NCBI RefSeq assembly: GCF_018219455.1
Contig: NZ_CP056122.1
Coordinates: 3,534,001 to 3,598,000 of the forward strand
DNA length: 64,000 bases
DNA from: Moritella sp. 5
Lineage (GTDB): Bacteria; Pseudomonadota; Gammaproteobacteria; Enterobacterales; Moritellaceae
Reading direction: 5' to 3'
Below, one piece after another: positions 26,408 through 35,628 of this stretch; position 1 is the first letter of the stretch, and each line of letters begins with the position of its first letter. Under the pieces are notes generated by a model that did not search any database, was not told the DNA's origin, and saw only the letters and a program-made list of their open reading frames with translations. Both the position numbers and the translations under genes were made by a program.

Positions 26408-27265
26408 CTACTTAAATTTTAATCTGTATTTAGATGGGGTTAGGTGCTTATATTCTTTAAACAACCGATTAAAGTTCGCTTGGTTTCTATAGCCTGCTTT
26501 TTCTGCAATTAAGCTAATTGATATATTCGTTGTCGTAAGTAATTGAGCTGAATAATTCAGCCTAAGCTTCTTTAGGTACTGACTAAAACTTTCATTGAAA
26601 TTCTGTATAAACCAACGATGAATAGTATTTTCACTAACATACATATAATTTGCTAACTTTTTTAATGTTATATCCGATGCAAAATGGTTATCAATGTACT
26701 GACAAACTCGGTCAATTTTATTGTTGTTATGGTGTGTTGTGTTTTTCTTTACATCTGTTGGACGTGAAAGTAAGGTTAAACTTGATTGGTCTGCATATAA
26801 TTCAGCCAGTACTTGAATCAATACAGCAAGTTGTCCTATGGAAGAAAGACTTTCAAAGTTGTTTAGGTGCTTATAAACCATCTCTGCTGTTTTAGGTGAA
26901 AAACTAAGCCCTTTATTTGCGCGTTGAAGTAAAGGTGCTAACTGCCTCAACTCAACACAACTGTACATTGCTTTGGCTATCCACTCTTCACTAAACCATA
27001 TAATATGGGTCTCACAAAGATTATTTTCATCTGTACCTATGGATTCAAAGCTATGGACAACGTCTGGTCCTATCAATATTAGGTCATTGTGTTCTATCTG
27101 ACCTTCGTAAGAACCTATGACTGCTTTTCCTTTAAAGTGTCTATGTAAAACAAGCTCAAATTCTTTGTGAGCATGCCAATTTTCGGATTTGTAAATTTCT
27201 TCCAACATTTTGTAACGCCAAGACCAGCCTTGTCTTTGGGGTACTTTTTGTATTGTTGTTTTCAT
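26408..27265 (-). CDS. AraC-family regulator, divergent from the SIS gene
   Basis: This 285-residue protein has an N-terminal cupin domain (WHAHKEFELVLHRHFKGKAVIG, LILIGPDVVHSF) and a C-terminal AraC double helix-turn-helix (LKKLANYMYVSENTIHRWF, SISLIAEKAGYRNQANFNRLF). The architecture is that of sugar-type regulators. It is divergent from the UPF0309 SIS-domain gene at 27431, so that gene is the likely target, with a sugar phosphate or amino sugar as effector (inferred). No transporter or kinase for such a sugar is nearby. Confidence 0.88.
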   Translation of the reverse strand: MKTTIQKVPQRQGWSWRYKMLEEIYKSENWHAHKEFELVLHRHFKGKAVIGSYEGQIEHNDLILIGPDVVHSFESIGTDENNLCETHIIWFSEEWIAKAMYSCVELRQLAPLLQRANKGLSFSPKTAEMVYKHLNNFESLSSIGQLAVLIQVLAELYADQSSLTLLSRPTDVKKNTTHHNNNKIDRVCQYIDNHFASDITLKKLANYMYVSENTIHRWFIQNFNESFSQYLKKLRLNYSAQLLTTTNISISLIAEKAGYRNQANFNRLFKEYKHLTPSKYRLKFK

Positions 27266-27430
27266 GATTACTCGTCTACAACCTTTGGGTTAGAAATATG
27301 AAAATTGGGAACAGCCTACTACATACAGCAATATATCAAGATAAGTATTACTTGTTAATGGAATAGTATTATATTTTGGATCGTGGAACTGTAAGATAGT
27401 TATATCTATAACATACAGAGAGGATTGTAT

Positions 27431-28147
27431 ATGTTTGAATATTTTAACCACTTACAGCCAAGGCTTACTTCACTCGTTGAAGCGAATAAAGATACTTTAT
27501 CTAAAGCGACCGAGCTTTTCACTAAAGCTATTGTTGATGACAAAATGGTGCAAGTTCTTGGAACTGGGCACTCTCATATGATTGGGCTAGAGGGATTTAT
27601 TCGAGCCGGGGGGCTTGGTAATATAAATGCTATTTTGGATTCAGTATTACTGACCAATGATGGTGCCTTAAGAGGCTCTGCAATGGAAAAGCTATCAGGG
27701 TTGGCAGAAGTAGTGTGGAATAACCAAAATATATCGTCGGGGGACGTTATTATGATTATTTCAAATTCAGGTCGAAATGCACTTCCTATTGAATTTGCTA
27801 AAATAGCTAAAAGCAAAGGCCATTCTGTAATAGCAATAACATCTGTAGAGCAGTCGTCAAAATACGAGAGTCGTCATAGTTCTGGTTTAAAGCTAATGGA
27901 TATTGCTGATATTGTTATTGATAATTGTGTACCTACAGGAGATGGTCTGTGTAATATCAACGGGAATATTACTGGCGCATTTTCTAGCATTGCAGGTATG
28001 TTAATTATGAATATTCTTACCGTCGAGGCTCAAAAAGAAGCTATAAAGCAAGGTGTAACACCCTTGGTCTTCTCTAGTCAAAATGTTGACGGTTTCAACA
28101 ATGATCATGTCTACAAACATTTTGGCTCAAGATTAAAATCAATGTAG
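27431..28147 (+). CDS. SIS-domain protein of the UPF0309 family
   Basis: The start is the ATG at 27431, 7 bases after AGAGAGG; the TTG at 27425 lies inside the spacing. This 238-residue protein has a single SIS (sugar isomerase) domain: VQVLGTGHSHMIGLEGFIRAGG, the Ser/Asn-rich phosphate loop IMIISNSGRNALPIEFA, and IAITSVEQSSK. Family members bind phosphosugars and may act as isomerases or N-acetyl-sugar phosphate lyases; the exact reaction of UPF0309 proteins is not settled as far as I know. It is controlled probably by the divergent AraC gene. Confidence 0.88.
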   Translation: MFEYFNHLQPRLTSLVEANKDTLSKATELFTKAIVDDKMVQVLGTGHSHMIGLEGFIRAGGLGNINAILDSVLLTNDGALRGSAMEKLSGLAEVVWNNQNISSGDVIMIISNSGRNALPIEFAKIAKSKGHSVIAITSVEQSSKYESRHSSGLKLMDIADIVIDNCVPTGDGLCNINGNITGAFSSIAGMLIMNILTVEAQKEAIKQGVTPLVFSSQNVDGFNNDHVYKHFGSRLKSM

Positions 28148-28722
28148 TTAGCCATTTACGAGCAATACGTTCTCTCTTTCAAGCAGGCGTCCATCTGTCA
28201 TCATATGACACAATACGGTCGTCGCTATATGAATTAAATACCTATTTGATTTGTGTATTATTAGCAATGAACCTTACGCACATTTATATAACTTACAAAC
28301 ACTTACACACATTTAATTTACAATTTTAAATGAAGATGTAAAATTAATGCAACACTGTAATTTGTGAATTTATTTAGGTTTGACTTTGATGAGCAACAAA
28401 ATCTAGCCCAAGGTCAATGTGATAAATACTTTAAATCGTATCGCTAATTTAACGCATATAAAAAGTCAAAGCCCTTTCCTTTGCTTACTATAATCGTAGT
28501 GCTGCACAACCAGCATCAATTAGGTACGTGAATCATTAAATCACATCAAAAACCTCCAATAAGGCTCTTTTAACTTTAGGACTGAATGAAATAATCTAAT
28601 GTCAATTAGAGCTGCTTTTTAGCCGAGGAAATAAGGATTTATTTAATACCCATCTTGTCAGATATCTTAAATAAATCAAAGGTGTATTATTAACTCAGGC
28701 CATCCATTTATGAGGTGATTTC
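28148..28722. other. Intergenic region, nothing recognised
   Basis: About 575 AT-rich bases between the SIS gene and a small ORF. I find no ORF with coding character, no tRNA and no strong hairpin. Confidence 0.5.
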
Positions 28723-28968
28723 ATGATACAAAATATAATAAATGATGAAGAGATGATTGCATTACATGAAGCATATGGGGATGCGTGCGATGAGCGGACT
28801 CATGAACTAGAAGTAATCGAATACGATATTCAGAATATGAATGAAAGCATAGACGAAGATATCGAATCTATAATGACAAAATTTTCATTATTAAATGATG
28901 TAGATAAACGTCGAATGGCTCACATTATAAGTACGCTAAATATTAGACATAGAAATGACAAACTATAG
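28723..28968 (+). CDS. Small acidic hypothetical protein
   Basis: I do not recognise this. It has 81 residues, acidic (IIDDEEM-type start, IEYDIQNMNESIDEDIESI) and wholly helical in appearance, ending RHRNDKL. A good ribosome site, GAGGTGATTTC, stands just before the ATG, which supports real translation. No membrane span or cysteines. It stands alone, with no partner gene; small DNA-mimic or anti-regulator roles are possible but unsupported. Confidence 0.55.
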   Translation: MIQNIINDEEMIALHEAYGDACDERTHELEVIEYDIQNMNESIDEDIESIMTKFSLLNDVDKRRMAHIISTLNIRHRNDKL

Positions 28969-29038
28969 CTGACTATGTAGAACATTCGATTTACATGCTG
29001 AATCTACATTCACGTCAAAAACAAACGTATTTTAACGA

Positions 29039-29305
29039 TTGATCGAGTCCAATATTGGTACTGGCATGATACCAATTCAATGCGTCACCCTTACTCAGAG
29101 CAACTCATGTCCTTCATCCTACATAAAACCAAATATTTTGTGCCCTCAGCGGCCTTGTGATACCAGCTCACTACCTCGCTATTTGACTCTGTCACAATGC
29201 CACAGCCATGACCAAGTAGCAGAACTATTAACATTCGTTCAAAACAGCCCCATTTCTGCACAAGTGACACAAATTATTAAAATTTGCCTCGCAACTGGCG
29301 CGTGA
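29039..29305 (+). CDS. Doubtful small hypothetical ORF upstream of xthA
   Basis: This reads from a TTG at 29039, or the ATG at 29066, to a stop 54 bases before xthA. It gives 79-88 residues with several cysteines and a helical C-terminus (DQVAELLTFVQNSPISAQV). No ribosome site precedes either start. The C-terminal half looks protein-like, the N-terminal half does not. It may be a remnant or a chance frame. Confidence 0.3.
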   Translation: MIESNIGTGMIPIQCVTLTQSNSCPSSYIKPNILCPQRPCDTSSLPRYLTLSQCHSHDQVAELLTFVQNSPISAQVTQIIKICLATGA

Positions 29306-29359
29306 ATAATAGAAGCTATAGATATAAAGGTTTGCAAATAACAAAGGGTTAAAAAACCA

Positions 29360-30187
29360 ATGAAAATAATCTCATTTAACATTAACGGCCTTCGCGCTCG
29401 ATTGCATCAGCTACAAGCTATCATAGACAAGCATTCGCCTGACGTAATTGGCCTACAAGAAATTAAAGTTCACAACGAAATGTTCCCTGTAGCAGCGGTT
29501 GAAGACATGGGTTATCACGTATTTTTCCACGGTCAAAAAGCACATTACGGTGTTGCTATGATGGTGAAGAAAAGCACAGTGGCAGACGTAGAAGCAATTA
29601 AAGTGCAATATGGCTTCCCTACCGATGACGAAGAAGCGCAAAAACGTATGATCATGGTGACGTTTGACCAAACATCAGGCAAACCGATCACAGTGTTAAA
29701 CGGTTACTTCCCACAAGGCGAAAACATTAGCCATGAGACGAAATACCCGAACAAGCGTAAATTCTATCAAGACCTAAACGTATACCTTAACGACAACCAC
29801 ACGGCAGAAGACGATGTGATCGTAATGGGCGACATCAACATTTCTCCAGCAGATAAAGACATCGGCATCGGTGAACCAAATGCGAAACGTTGGTTAAAAA
29901 CAGGTAAATGTAGCTTCCAACCAGAAGAACGTGAATGGTTAGCAAAACTGCAAGGGTTTGGATTACACGATACATTCCGCACCATTAAGCCGGAAGTAAC
30001 AGATCGTTATAGCTGGTTTGATTACCGCTCAAAAGGTTTCCCAGACAACCGTGGACTGCGTATTGACGTGATCTTAGCGACGGCAACATTGAACGCAAAA
30101 GTAGTAGAGAGTGATGTAGATTACGAACTGCGTGGCATTGAAAAGCCATCAGACCACGCGCCAATCTGGACAACATTTACCGAATAA
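29360..30187 (+). CDS. xthA: Exodeoxyribonuclease III
   Basis: This 275-residue DNA repair nuclease cleaves at abasic sites (AP endonuclease) and degrades 3' ends. The fold begins with [14 protein letters not shown]; metal ligand Glu34 is in GLQEIK, the active site has [15 protein letters not shown], and the C-terminal SDHAPIW holds the catalytic His266 next to its Asp. Length is normal for ExoIII (E. coli 268). A hairpin terminator follows at 30205. Confidence 0.95.
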   Translation: MKIISFNINGLRARLHQLQAIIDKHSPDVIGLQEIKVHNEMFPVAAVEDMGYHVFFHGQKAHYGVAMMVKKSTVADVEAIKVQYGFPTDDEEAQKRMIMVTFDQTSGKPITVLNGYFPQGENISHETKYPNKRKFYQDLNVYLNDNHTAEDDVIVMGDINISPADKDIGIGEPNAKRWLKTGKCSFQPEEREWLAKLQGFGLHDTFRTIKPEVTDRYSWFDYRSKGFPDNRGLRIDVILATATLNAKVVESDVDYELRGIEKPSDHAPIWTTFTE

Positions 30188-30204
30188 AATTGTTACTCGA
30201 TAAC

Positions 30205-30234
30205 AATAGCTTAGGAGCATATCCCTAAGCTATT
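30205..30234 (+). terminator. Terminator hairpin after xthA
   Basis: AATAGCTTAGG pairs with CCTAAGCTATT across an 8-base loop, about 20 bases after the xthA stop. The following TTTAAAAT is a weak U tract. Confidence 0.6.
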
Positions 30235-30308
30235 TAAAATCTCAAAACCGCATTTTAGAAATATGTGTCTAATCTTAGTGTTACCTCGACATTCACATAC
30301 CAAAAGCG

Positions 30309-31838
30309 ATGATGGCTATGCAGTGGACTAAGATATGCGTAACAGCAACAAATAGCTTACTTCTCAGTATCGTCGTAAACATATCACCCAGTAATGCTCA
30401 ATATTCCGCTAATACTGACTCTAATTTGGCAAGCTCAACATTTTCAAACTCTGTCGCGCAACAACAAATGAATATTCACAGCCAGCCCAGCTTTGAAGAC
30501 CTCCCCCTGCTATTAAAAAAACGTACTATCAAAGTCTTAGTCGTTAATCACCCCGCTTATTATTTCATTTATCAAAGTCGTCCGCGTGGTTTTGCTTATG
30601 ACATGATGCGTGAATACGAAAAACAGCTAAACCGTAAATACTTCAAAAACACCAAGTTGAAACTCAATATCTTGTTTATTCCGGTGCCTAGTAGCCAAAT
30701 AATCAACTTACTCGCGCAAGGTTATGGTGATATTGCAATTGGCCCATTAATGACGCCTTTACGCCAACAAAACCAAGTAACCCACACAGAGCCCATATAC
30801 ACCAACAATCAATTATTGCTCGTCAGCCATGACTCTATGGATGAGTATAAGAATATAAATCAGTTATCAGGCAAGGAAATTTGGATACGTCGTAATAGTA
30901 TTTATCATCAGCAATTAGACATCATCAACCAGCAATTATTCCGACTCAATAAACAACCTATTTACATCAATATCGTGGCTGATGAACTCGAAGATTACGA
31001 ACTATTAGATATGGTCGACAACAAGCAAATTTTCATGACGATGATCTCTAACCATGGTTTACGATTATGGCAAAAATTATATAAAAATATAAAACTACAC
31101 CCACGATTAGTCTTCGGTAATAATATCCCAAGTACCTGGGCGGTACGTAATCACACGCCACAATTAACGCGCAGTTTAAATCAGTTTATTAACAAGCATA
31201 AAAAAGGCACTAAAATAGGCAACATTCTGCACCGTCGCTATTTAGTTAGCCATCGTTGGCTGAATAAAGTTATCCATCAGCAGTTTGAAAAACGCTATTT
31301 AGAGACTGAAACAATCATTAAAAAATACGCCGAACAGTATGAATTCGATTGGCAGTTTATTCTTGCGCAAGCCTATCAGGAGTCTCGGCTTAATCAAAAG
31401 GCCCTTAGCCATAGAGGTGCGGTCGGCGTGATGCAAATATTACCATCGACGGCGAATGAACCTTACGTCAATATTAAAAACATCAACAACATAGACAGTA
31501 ATATCCATGCAGGTGTTAAGTACTTACACTTCATGAAACAGCGTTACTTTAGCCATAAAAACATTGCCAAGTTAGACTCGCTATTATTGAGTTCTGCCGC
31601 CTATAACGCTGGACCAGCGAAGTTAATACAATTAAGGAAACGGGCTTTAAAGGCAGGATTAAACCCCAACATTTGGTTTAATCATGTCGAGAAAATAGCC
31701 GCAGAGACCATAGGTAAAGAAACGGTGAATTACGTAAACAACATTTATAAGTTTTACATCACTTATTTGCTGGCCTCACGTTATACAATCAACGATACGC
31801 AGATAGCGCAACAGAAAATTGCTAACAATACTCAGTAA
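30309..31838 (+). CDS. MltF-like membrane-bound lytic murein transglycosylase
   Basis: This 509-residue protein has an N-terminal signal/anchor region (about residues 10-32), a solute-binding-protein type domain (about 75-290, IKVLVVNHPAYYFIYQSRP, GYGDIAIGPLMTPLRQ) and a C-terminal SLT lysozyme-like domain. Catalytic Glu358 is in AYQESRLN, followed by GAVGVMQILPSTA and SSAAYNAGPAKL. The architecture and length are those of MltF (E. coli about 518), which cleaves the glycan strand of peptidoglycan in the periplasm. No lipobox is evident. The start may be the first or third of three nearby ATGs (30309, 30312, 30318). Confidence 0.88.
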   Translation: MMAMQWTKICVTATNSLLLSIVVNISPSNAQYSANTDSNLASSTFSNSVAQQQMNIHSQPSFEDLPLLLKKRTIKVLVVNHPAYYFIYQSRPRGFAYDMMREYEKQLNRKYFKNTKLKLNILFIPVPSSQIINLLAQGYGDIAIGPLMTPLRQQNQVTHTEPIYTNNQLLLVSHDSMDEYKNINQLSGKEIWIRRNSIYHQQLDIINQQLFRLNKQPIYINIVADELEDYELLDMVDNKQIFMTMISNHGLRLWQKLYKNIKLHPRLVFGNNIPSTWAVRNHTPQLTRSLNQFINKHKKGTKIGNILHRRYLVSHRWLNKVIHQQFEKRYLETETIIKKYAEQYEFDWQFILAQAYQESRLNQKALSHRGAVGVMQILPSTANEPYVNIKNINNIDSNIHAGVKYLHFMKQRYFSHKNIAKLDSLLLSSAAYNAGPAKLIQLRKRALKAGLNPNIWFNHVEKIAAETIGKETVNYVNNIYKFYITYLLASRYTINDTQIAQQKIANNTQ

Positions 31839-31926
31839 GCAAAGAGGAGCAGTCATTAATCAAAGGCCGCTATGTTGATACAAAACGACCTCCTATTTAA
31901 TTTATTAACTGTAACGATGTAAGTCG

Positions 31927-32637
31927 TTAAGCAAGATGCCTAAACGCGCGTTTTTCTAACCTTTTGAATACGGCGAAAATAGTAAAGCATAAACACAGAT
32001 AGATAGCACCCGCAAAAATAAATGCTTCAAAGGGAGCATAGAAACGTGAATACACATTGTAGCCAGCCCCCGTGATATCAACCAAGGTCACGACACTGGC
32101 GATTGACGTTGCATGCAGCATAAAAATAACTTCATTACTGTAAGCTGGCAACGCACGACGGAACGCCGACGGTAAAATGATACGACGCAGAACCTGCCAA
32201 TAACTCATGCCATATGCTTGTGCCGCTTCAATTTCACCTTTATCGGTTGTCACCAATGAACCACGAATAATCTCGGTGCTGTATGCTGCCGTATTTAATA
32301 CAAACGCTAACAAGCAAGGGTAAAATGCATCTTCGAGTAAAAACCATATTGAACTGTCTTGAATACCATCAACCATGGTCACACCATAATAAATCAGATA
32401 CAACTGGATCAATAACGGTGTACCACGAAACACATAAGTAAATACCCAAATACCACGTGATAACCACACATACTGACTCGTACGCATGATCGCCAACGGC
32501 ACGGCCAAAAAGAAACCGATGACAACAGACAAGAACGTCAGCTGTACAGTCAATACCGCACCATCCCAATACTCATTTAAGGTACTCGGAGTAAACATTT
32601 CATTTTGCTCAAGCAAAGCAATCAGTTGATCTAACAT
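31927..32637 (-). CDS. hisM: Basic amino acid ABC transporter permease (HisM/AotM-like)
   Basis: This 236-residue inner-membrane permease has about five helices and the EAA loop EIEAAQAYGMSYWQVLRRIILPSAFRRALPA, the site that docks the ATPase. GTPLLIQLYLIYYGV is typical of HisM-type subunits. It is the last gene of a P-J-Q-M cluster and starts 1 base after hisQ stops. Substrate class (His/Lys/Arg/Orn) is inferred from the ATPase and permease type. Confidence 0.88.
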   Translation of the reverse strand: MLDQLIALLEQNEMFTPSTLNEYWDGAVLTVQLTFLSVVIGFFLAVPLAIMRTSQYVWLSRGIWVFTYVFRGTPLLIQLYLIYYGVTMVDGIQDSSIWFLLEDAFYPCLLAFVLNTAAYSTEIIRGSLVTTDKGEIEAAQAYGMSYWQVLRRIILPSAFRRALPAYSNEVIFMLHATSIASVVTLVDITGAGYNVYSRFYAPFEAFIFAGAIYLCLCFTIFAVFKRLEKRAFRHLA

Positions 32638-32638
32638 A

Positions 32639-33403
32639 TTAATGACCTTCTACACCTTTGCTAAAATGACGTTCTAAATATTTCAGTACAATTTCACTCA
32701 CGGTTGTAATCGCTAAATACACAAACGCAACAGGAATGAAAAACAGAAACGGTTCATATGTTGTCATTGCCGCTTCTTTCGCTAATTTAACCATATCTGA
32801 TAAACCGATAATCGACACGAGCGCGGTTGTTTTCACCAGCACTAACCAGTTGTTACCAATACCCGGTAGTGCAAAACGCATCATCTGTGGAAACATTACA
32901 CGGCGGAACACTTGCCAATCTGACATGCCATAAGCGGTTGCAGCTTCCAATTGGCCTTTATCCACAGACAATAACGCACCACGGAACGTCTCGCCCATAT
33001 AAGCGCCAAAAATGAAACCAATCGTCACCACACCAGCACTGAATTCATCGATATTGAAATACATACCATCTTCATAAAACGCAGATAATGTTAACCATCC
33101 TTGTTCGATATAAAATTCATTGATGGCATAGGTTTCATGTAATTCGTACAACCATTCCGAAAAATTATTGAGTCCGACTTGTAAGCCAAAATAAATCAGC
33201 ATCATTAAGACCAAATCCGGCACGCCACGGACTAAGCTGGTATACGACACAGCTAATACAGAAGCAACTTTACCACCGGAATAACGTGCAACCGCGGTAA
33301 TCAGACCGAGTAGCACTGCGATGATTAATGAAAAAATGGCGAGTTTAACGGTCAATATAGCGCCATTAAATATACCTGGCCCATAACCTTGGAGATCTAA
33401 CAT
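32639..33403 (-). CDS. hisQ: Basic amino acid ABC transporter permease (HisQ/AotQ-like)
   Basis: This 254-residue permease has the EAA loop LEAATAYGMSDWQVFRRVMFPQMMRFALPG and the HisQ-like LVRGVPDLVLMMLIYFG. Residues 85-115 form an insert between helices (YELHETYAINEFYIEQG) that is usual in this branch. It is co-transcribed with hisM, 1 base downstream, and lies 81 bases after the binding-protein gene. Confidence 0.88.
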   Translation of the reverse strand: MLDLQGYGPGIFNGAILTVKLAIFSLIIAVLLGLITAVARYSGGKVASVLAVSYTSLVRGVPDLVLMMLIYFGLQVGLNNFSEWLYELHETYAINEFYIEQGWLTLSAFYEDGMYFNIDEFSAGVVTIGFIFGAYMGETFRGALLSVDKGQLEAATAYGMSDWQVFRRVMFPQMMRFALPGIGNNWLVLVKTTALVSIIGLSDMVKLAKEAAMTTYEPFLFFIPVAFVYLAITTVSEIVLKYLERHFSKGVEGH

Positions 33404-33484
33404 AACATTCCCAGAAAAGCAGTGAGCCCCTAGTCCTAGCTAATAGCCTTAACTAAGCGCCCATTTTTATCATAGATAAAGAGA

Positions 33485-34246
33485 CTACATTTTAATACTG
33501 TAGCTGAAGTATTTAGCTTGGATAATTTCGTAAGTACCATCCGCTTTAATTTCTGCTAATACTTTATTGAACGTTGCTGCAAGTGATTTATCACGTTTAC
33601 GCAGTGCAACACCCATGCCCTCACCCAGTTGGAATGTATCGCCAACAGCTGCATAAGCGCCTTTTTTCTCAGGGATAAGTAACGTGCTATCACCGACAGG
33701 GAAATCCAGTAATACCATGTCTAAACGACCGCCTTCAAGATCAAGTAATAAGTCACCACTGGTGTTATAGCGCTTAATTGTATTCTTGCTAGCATAATTA
33801 TCGGTGACGTGTGTATCTTGAACTGTACCGCGCTGTACACCGATACGTAATTTTTTGAATGCGGTTTTATCTGCCACATCAAGTTTAAAGTCTGCCGCTG
33901 CAAACCAAGCGCTTGGTGTATTGTAGTAAGGTTCAGAGAAAAGAACCTTCTTCTTACGCGCGTCAGTGATCGACATTGAAGAGAAAATAGCATCGTATTT
34001 ACGTGATAATAAACCAGGAATAATACCGTCCCAAGATTGTACAACCCAAGTACAATTCCAATTAGCGCGTTTACAAACTTCGTTACCTAAATCGATTTCA
34101 AAACCTGTTAGCTCACCATCAGGGGTTTTATATTCAAATGGTTTGTAAGGTGAATCAACACCTAAACGAACATCAGTCCATTCTTTTGCTATTACGGCTG
34201 AAGAAAGCAATAAGCTTGTTGCAATTACGCAGGCTAATTTTTTCAT
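33485..34246 (-). CDS. Periplasmic basic amino acid binding protein
   Basis: This 253-residue protein has a signal peptide (MKKLACVIATSLLLSSAVIA) and a solute-binding-protein family 3 fold: RLGVDSPYKPFEYKTPDGELTGFEIDLG and the domain hinge DAIFSSMSITDARK. Family members bind Lys, Arg, Orn or His through a conserved acidic set. It captures the ligand for the neighbouring permeases. Length is normal for HisJ/ArgT. The exact ligand cannot be told from sequence. Confidence 0.9.
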   Translation of the reverse strand: MKKLACVIATSLLLSSAVIAKEWTDVRLGVDSPYKPFEYKTPDGELTGFEIDLGNEVCKRANWNCTWVVQSWDGIIPGLLSRKYDAIFSSMSITDARKKKVLFSEPYYNTPSAWFAAADFKLDVADKTAFKKLRIGVQRGTVQDTHVTDNYASKNTIKRYNTSGDLLLDLEGGRLDMVLLDFPVGDSTLLIPEKKGAYAAVGDTFQLGEGMGVALRKRDKSLAATFNKVLAEIKADGTYEIIQAKYFSYSIKM

Positions 34247-34367
34247 AAGTATTTCCCTATTATTATAATGAGATCAATCAATGATCTTGTGTTTGTAGTC
34301 GTTTTATTTTTATAGTTATATTTATATAATTCTGGTTTTATCATTACGCGAATGAATCGACTAGACG

Positions 34368-35147
34368 CTAATATTTGGGTGCTAAAAACTGCTGCACACG
34401 CTCTGATTTCGGGTTATCAAATAATTCTTTCGGATCGCCCTGCTCTTCGATTTGACCTTGGTGTAAGAATATAACTTTGGTCGATACATCGCGTGCAAAT
34501 GCCATTTCGTGAGTAACCACCAACATGGTTCGGCCTTCTTCCGCTAGGCTTTGCATTACGCGTAAAACTTCACCGACCAATTCAGGGTCCAATGCGGAGG
34601 TTGGTTCATCAAATAGCAATACTTCCGGCTCTACAGCTAATGCACGGGCGATTGCCACACGCTGCTTTTGACCACCAGATAGCTGACTTGGGTAATAGTC
34701 TTTTCTTTCCCATAAACCAACTTTTTTCAGATATTGTTCTGCACTCGCCCTCGCGTCGCGACGAGAGAGTCCTAAAACATGAATAGGTGCTTCGATCACA
34801 TTTTCAATGACCGTCATATGCGACCATAAATTAAAGCCTTGAAACACCATAGCGAGACGTGAACGAATACGTTGAACTTGTTTTTTATTCGCGATTAGTC
34901 TATTACCGTCGCGACCATCAATCATTTCGATTAATTCGCCATTTACGGATATGTCACCTGAAGTAGGCATTTCCAATAAATTAATACAACGTAAAAAGGT
35001 ACTTTTACCAGAGCCTGATGAACCGATAATAGAGATTACATCACCTTTATTTGCAGTCAGATCGATACCTTTCAAGACTTCATTGTCACCAAATGATTTA
35101 TGCAAATTTTTGATGTCTAATGTGGGACTGCTACTCATTCTATTCAT
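34368..35147 (-). CDS. hisP: Basic amino acid ABC transporter ATPase (HisP/AotP-like)
   Basis: This 259-residue ATPase has Walker A GSSGSGKS near residue 38, Q loop [13 protein letters not shown], signature [15 protein letters not shown], Walker [13 protein letters not shown] and the switch His in [11 protein letters not shown]. The [22 protein letters not shown] segment is typical of the HisP/AotP branch. It is the first gene of the P-J-Q-M group, in the order also seen for E. coli artPIQM. The start at 35147 could instead be residue 4 (MSSSPTL), which is 9 bases later. Confidence 0.9.
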   Translation of the reverse strand: MNRMSSSPTLDIKNLHKSFGDNEVLKGIDLTANKGDVISIIGSSGSGKSTFLRCINLLEMPTSGDISVNGELIEMIDGRDGNRLIANKKQVQRIRSRLAMVFQGFNLWSHMTVIENVIEAPIHVLGLSRRDARASAEQYLKKVGLWERKDYYPSQLSGGQKQRVAIARALAVEPEVLLFDEPTSALDPELVGEVLRVMQSLAEEGRTMLVVTHEMAFARDVSTKVIFLHQGQIEEQGDPKELFDNPKSERVQQFLAPKY

Positions 35148-35418
35148 CCTAAATACGATTTATAACAATTAAGAAATGCGCAATATTTAAATTCAAATTA
35201 ACACCAAAGATTGCAACATAAATACAACATTAAACATACCAAATTAGTCATTCAGATAACATTAAAACGCCATAGTTTAGATTTAAAGACCACAAAGTGG
35301 TCACGTTGCAGTTTTATATTCTCCAACAACAAGAAATTTAACGTAAATAAATCTCAAAAGACAATATAGGACACTACCGCTATATTGGTATTTATGATTA
35401 TTTACGTTACTTTAAACA

Positions 35419-35428
35419 GTTAATTAAA
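35419..35428 (+). promoter_or_regulatory. ArcA-like box upstream of focA
   Basis: GTTAATTAAA equals the first ten bases of the ArcA consensus GTTAATTAAATGTTA. The site lies about 200 bases upstream of focA. In E. coli ArcA and FNR jointly control focA-pfl, so the context fits. Confidence 0.45.
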
Positions 35429-35556
35429 CTTTTGTTTTATATTTAAAATAAAGTACATGTGAATACGCGATTACTGTAATTTAGTTACACCTAATTAGGG
35501 GTGTTCAAGTTTAAACAATCAAATTCCGTAATAAAAAAACACAAAATAGCATGAAA

Positions 35557-35570
35557 TTGATCTAGATCAC
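35557..35570 (+). promoter_or_regulatory. FNR site of the focA-pflB promoter
   Basis: TTGATCTAGATCAC matches the FNR consensus TTGATNNNNATCAA in 9 of its 10 fixed bases. Its centre (35563.5) is about 41.5 bases upstream of a start point near 35605, and a TAATAA -10 box lies at 35593-35598, the spacing of a class II FNR promoter. Anaerobic induction of focA-pflB is therefore expected. Confidence 0.7.
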
Positions 35571-35592
35571 GTTACAAATACCACTAGTTAGG

Positions 35593-35598
35593 TAATAA
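35593..35598 (+). promoter_or_regulatory. -10 box of the focA promoter
   Basis: TAATAA sits at the position expected from the FNR site (about 30 bases from its centre). Transcription would begin near 35605, 24 bases before the focA start codon. Confidence 0.5.
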
Positions 35599-35628
35599 TA
35601 AGCATGAGTTATTTATTGAGGCTAAGTA

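Larger units (their letters stand above)
35148..35628 (+). other. Promoter region between hisP and focA
   Basis: About 480 AT-rich bases hold the divergent promoters of the amino acid transporter and focA-pflB. An ArcA-like box, an FNR-type site and a matching -10 box are found in it; see separate entries. No gene is visible. Confidence 0.6.
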
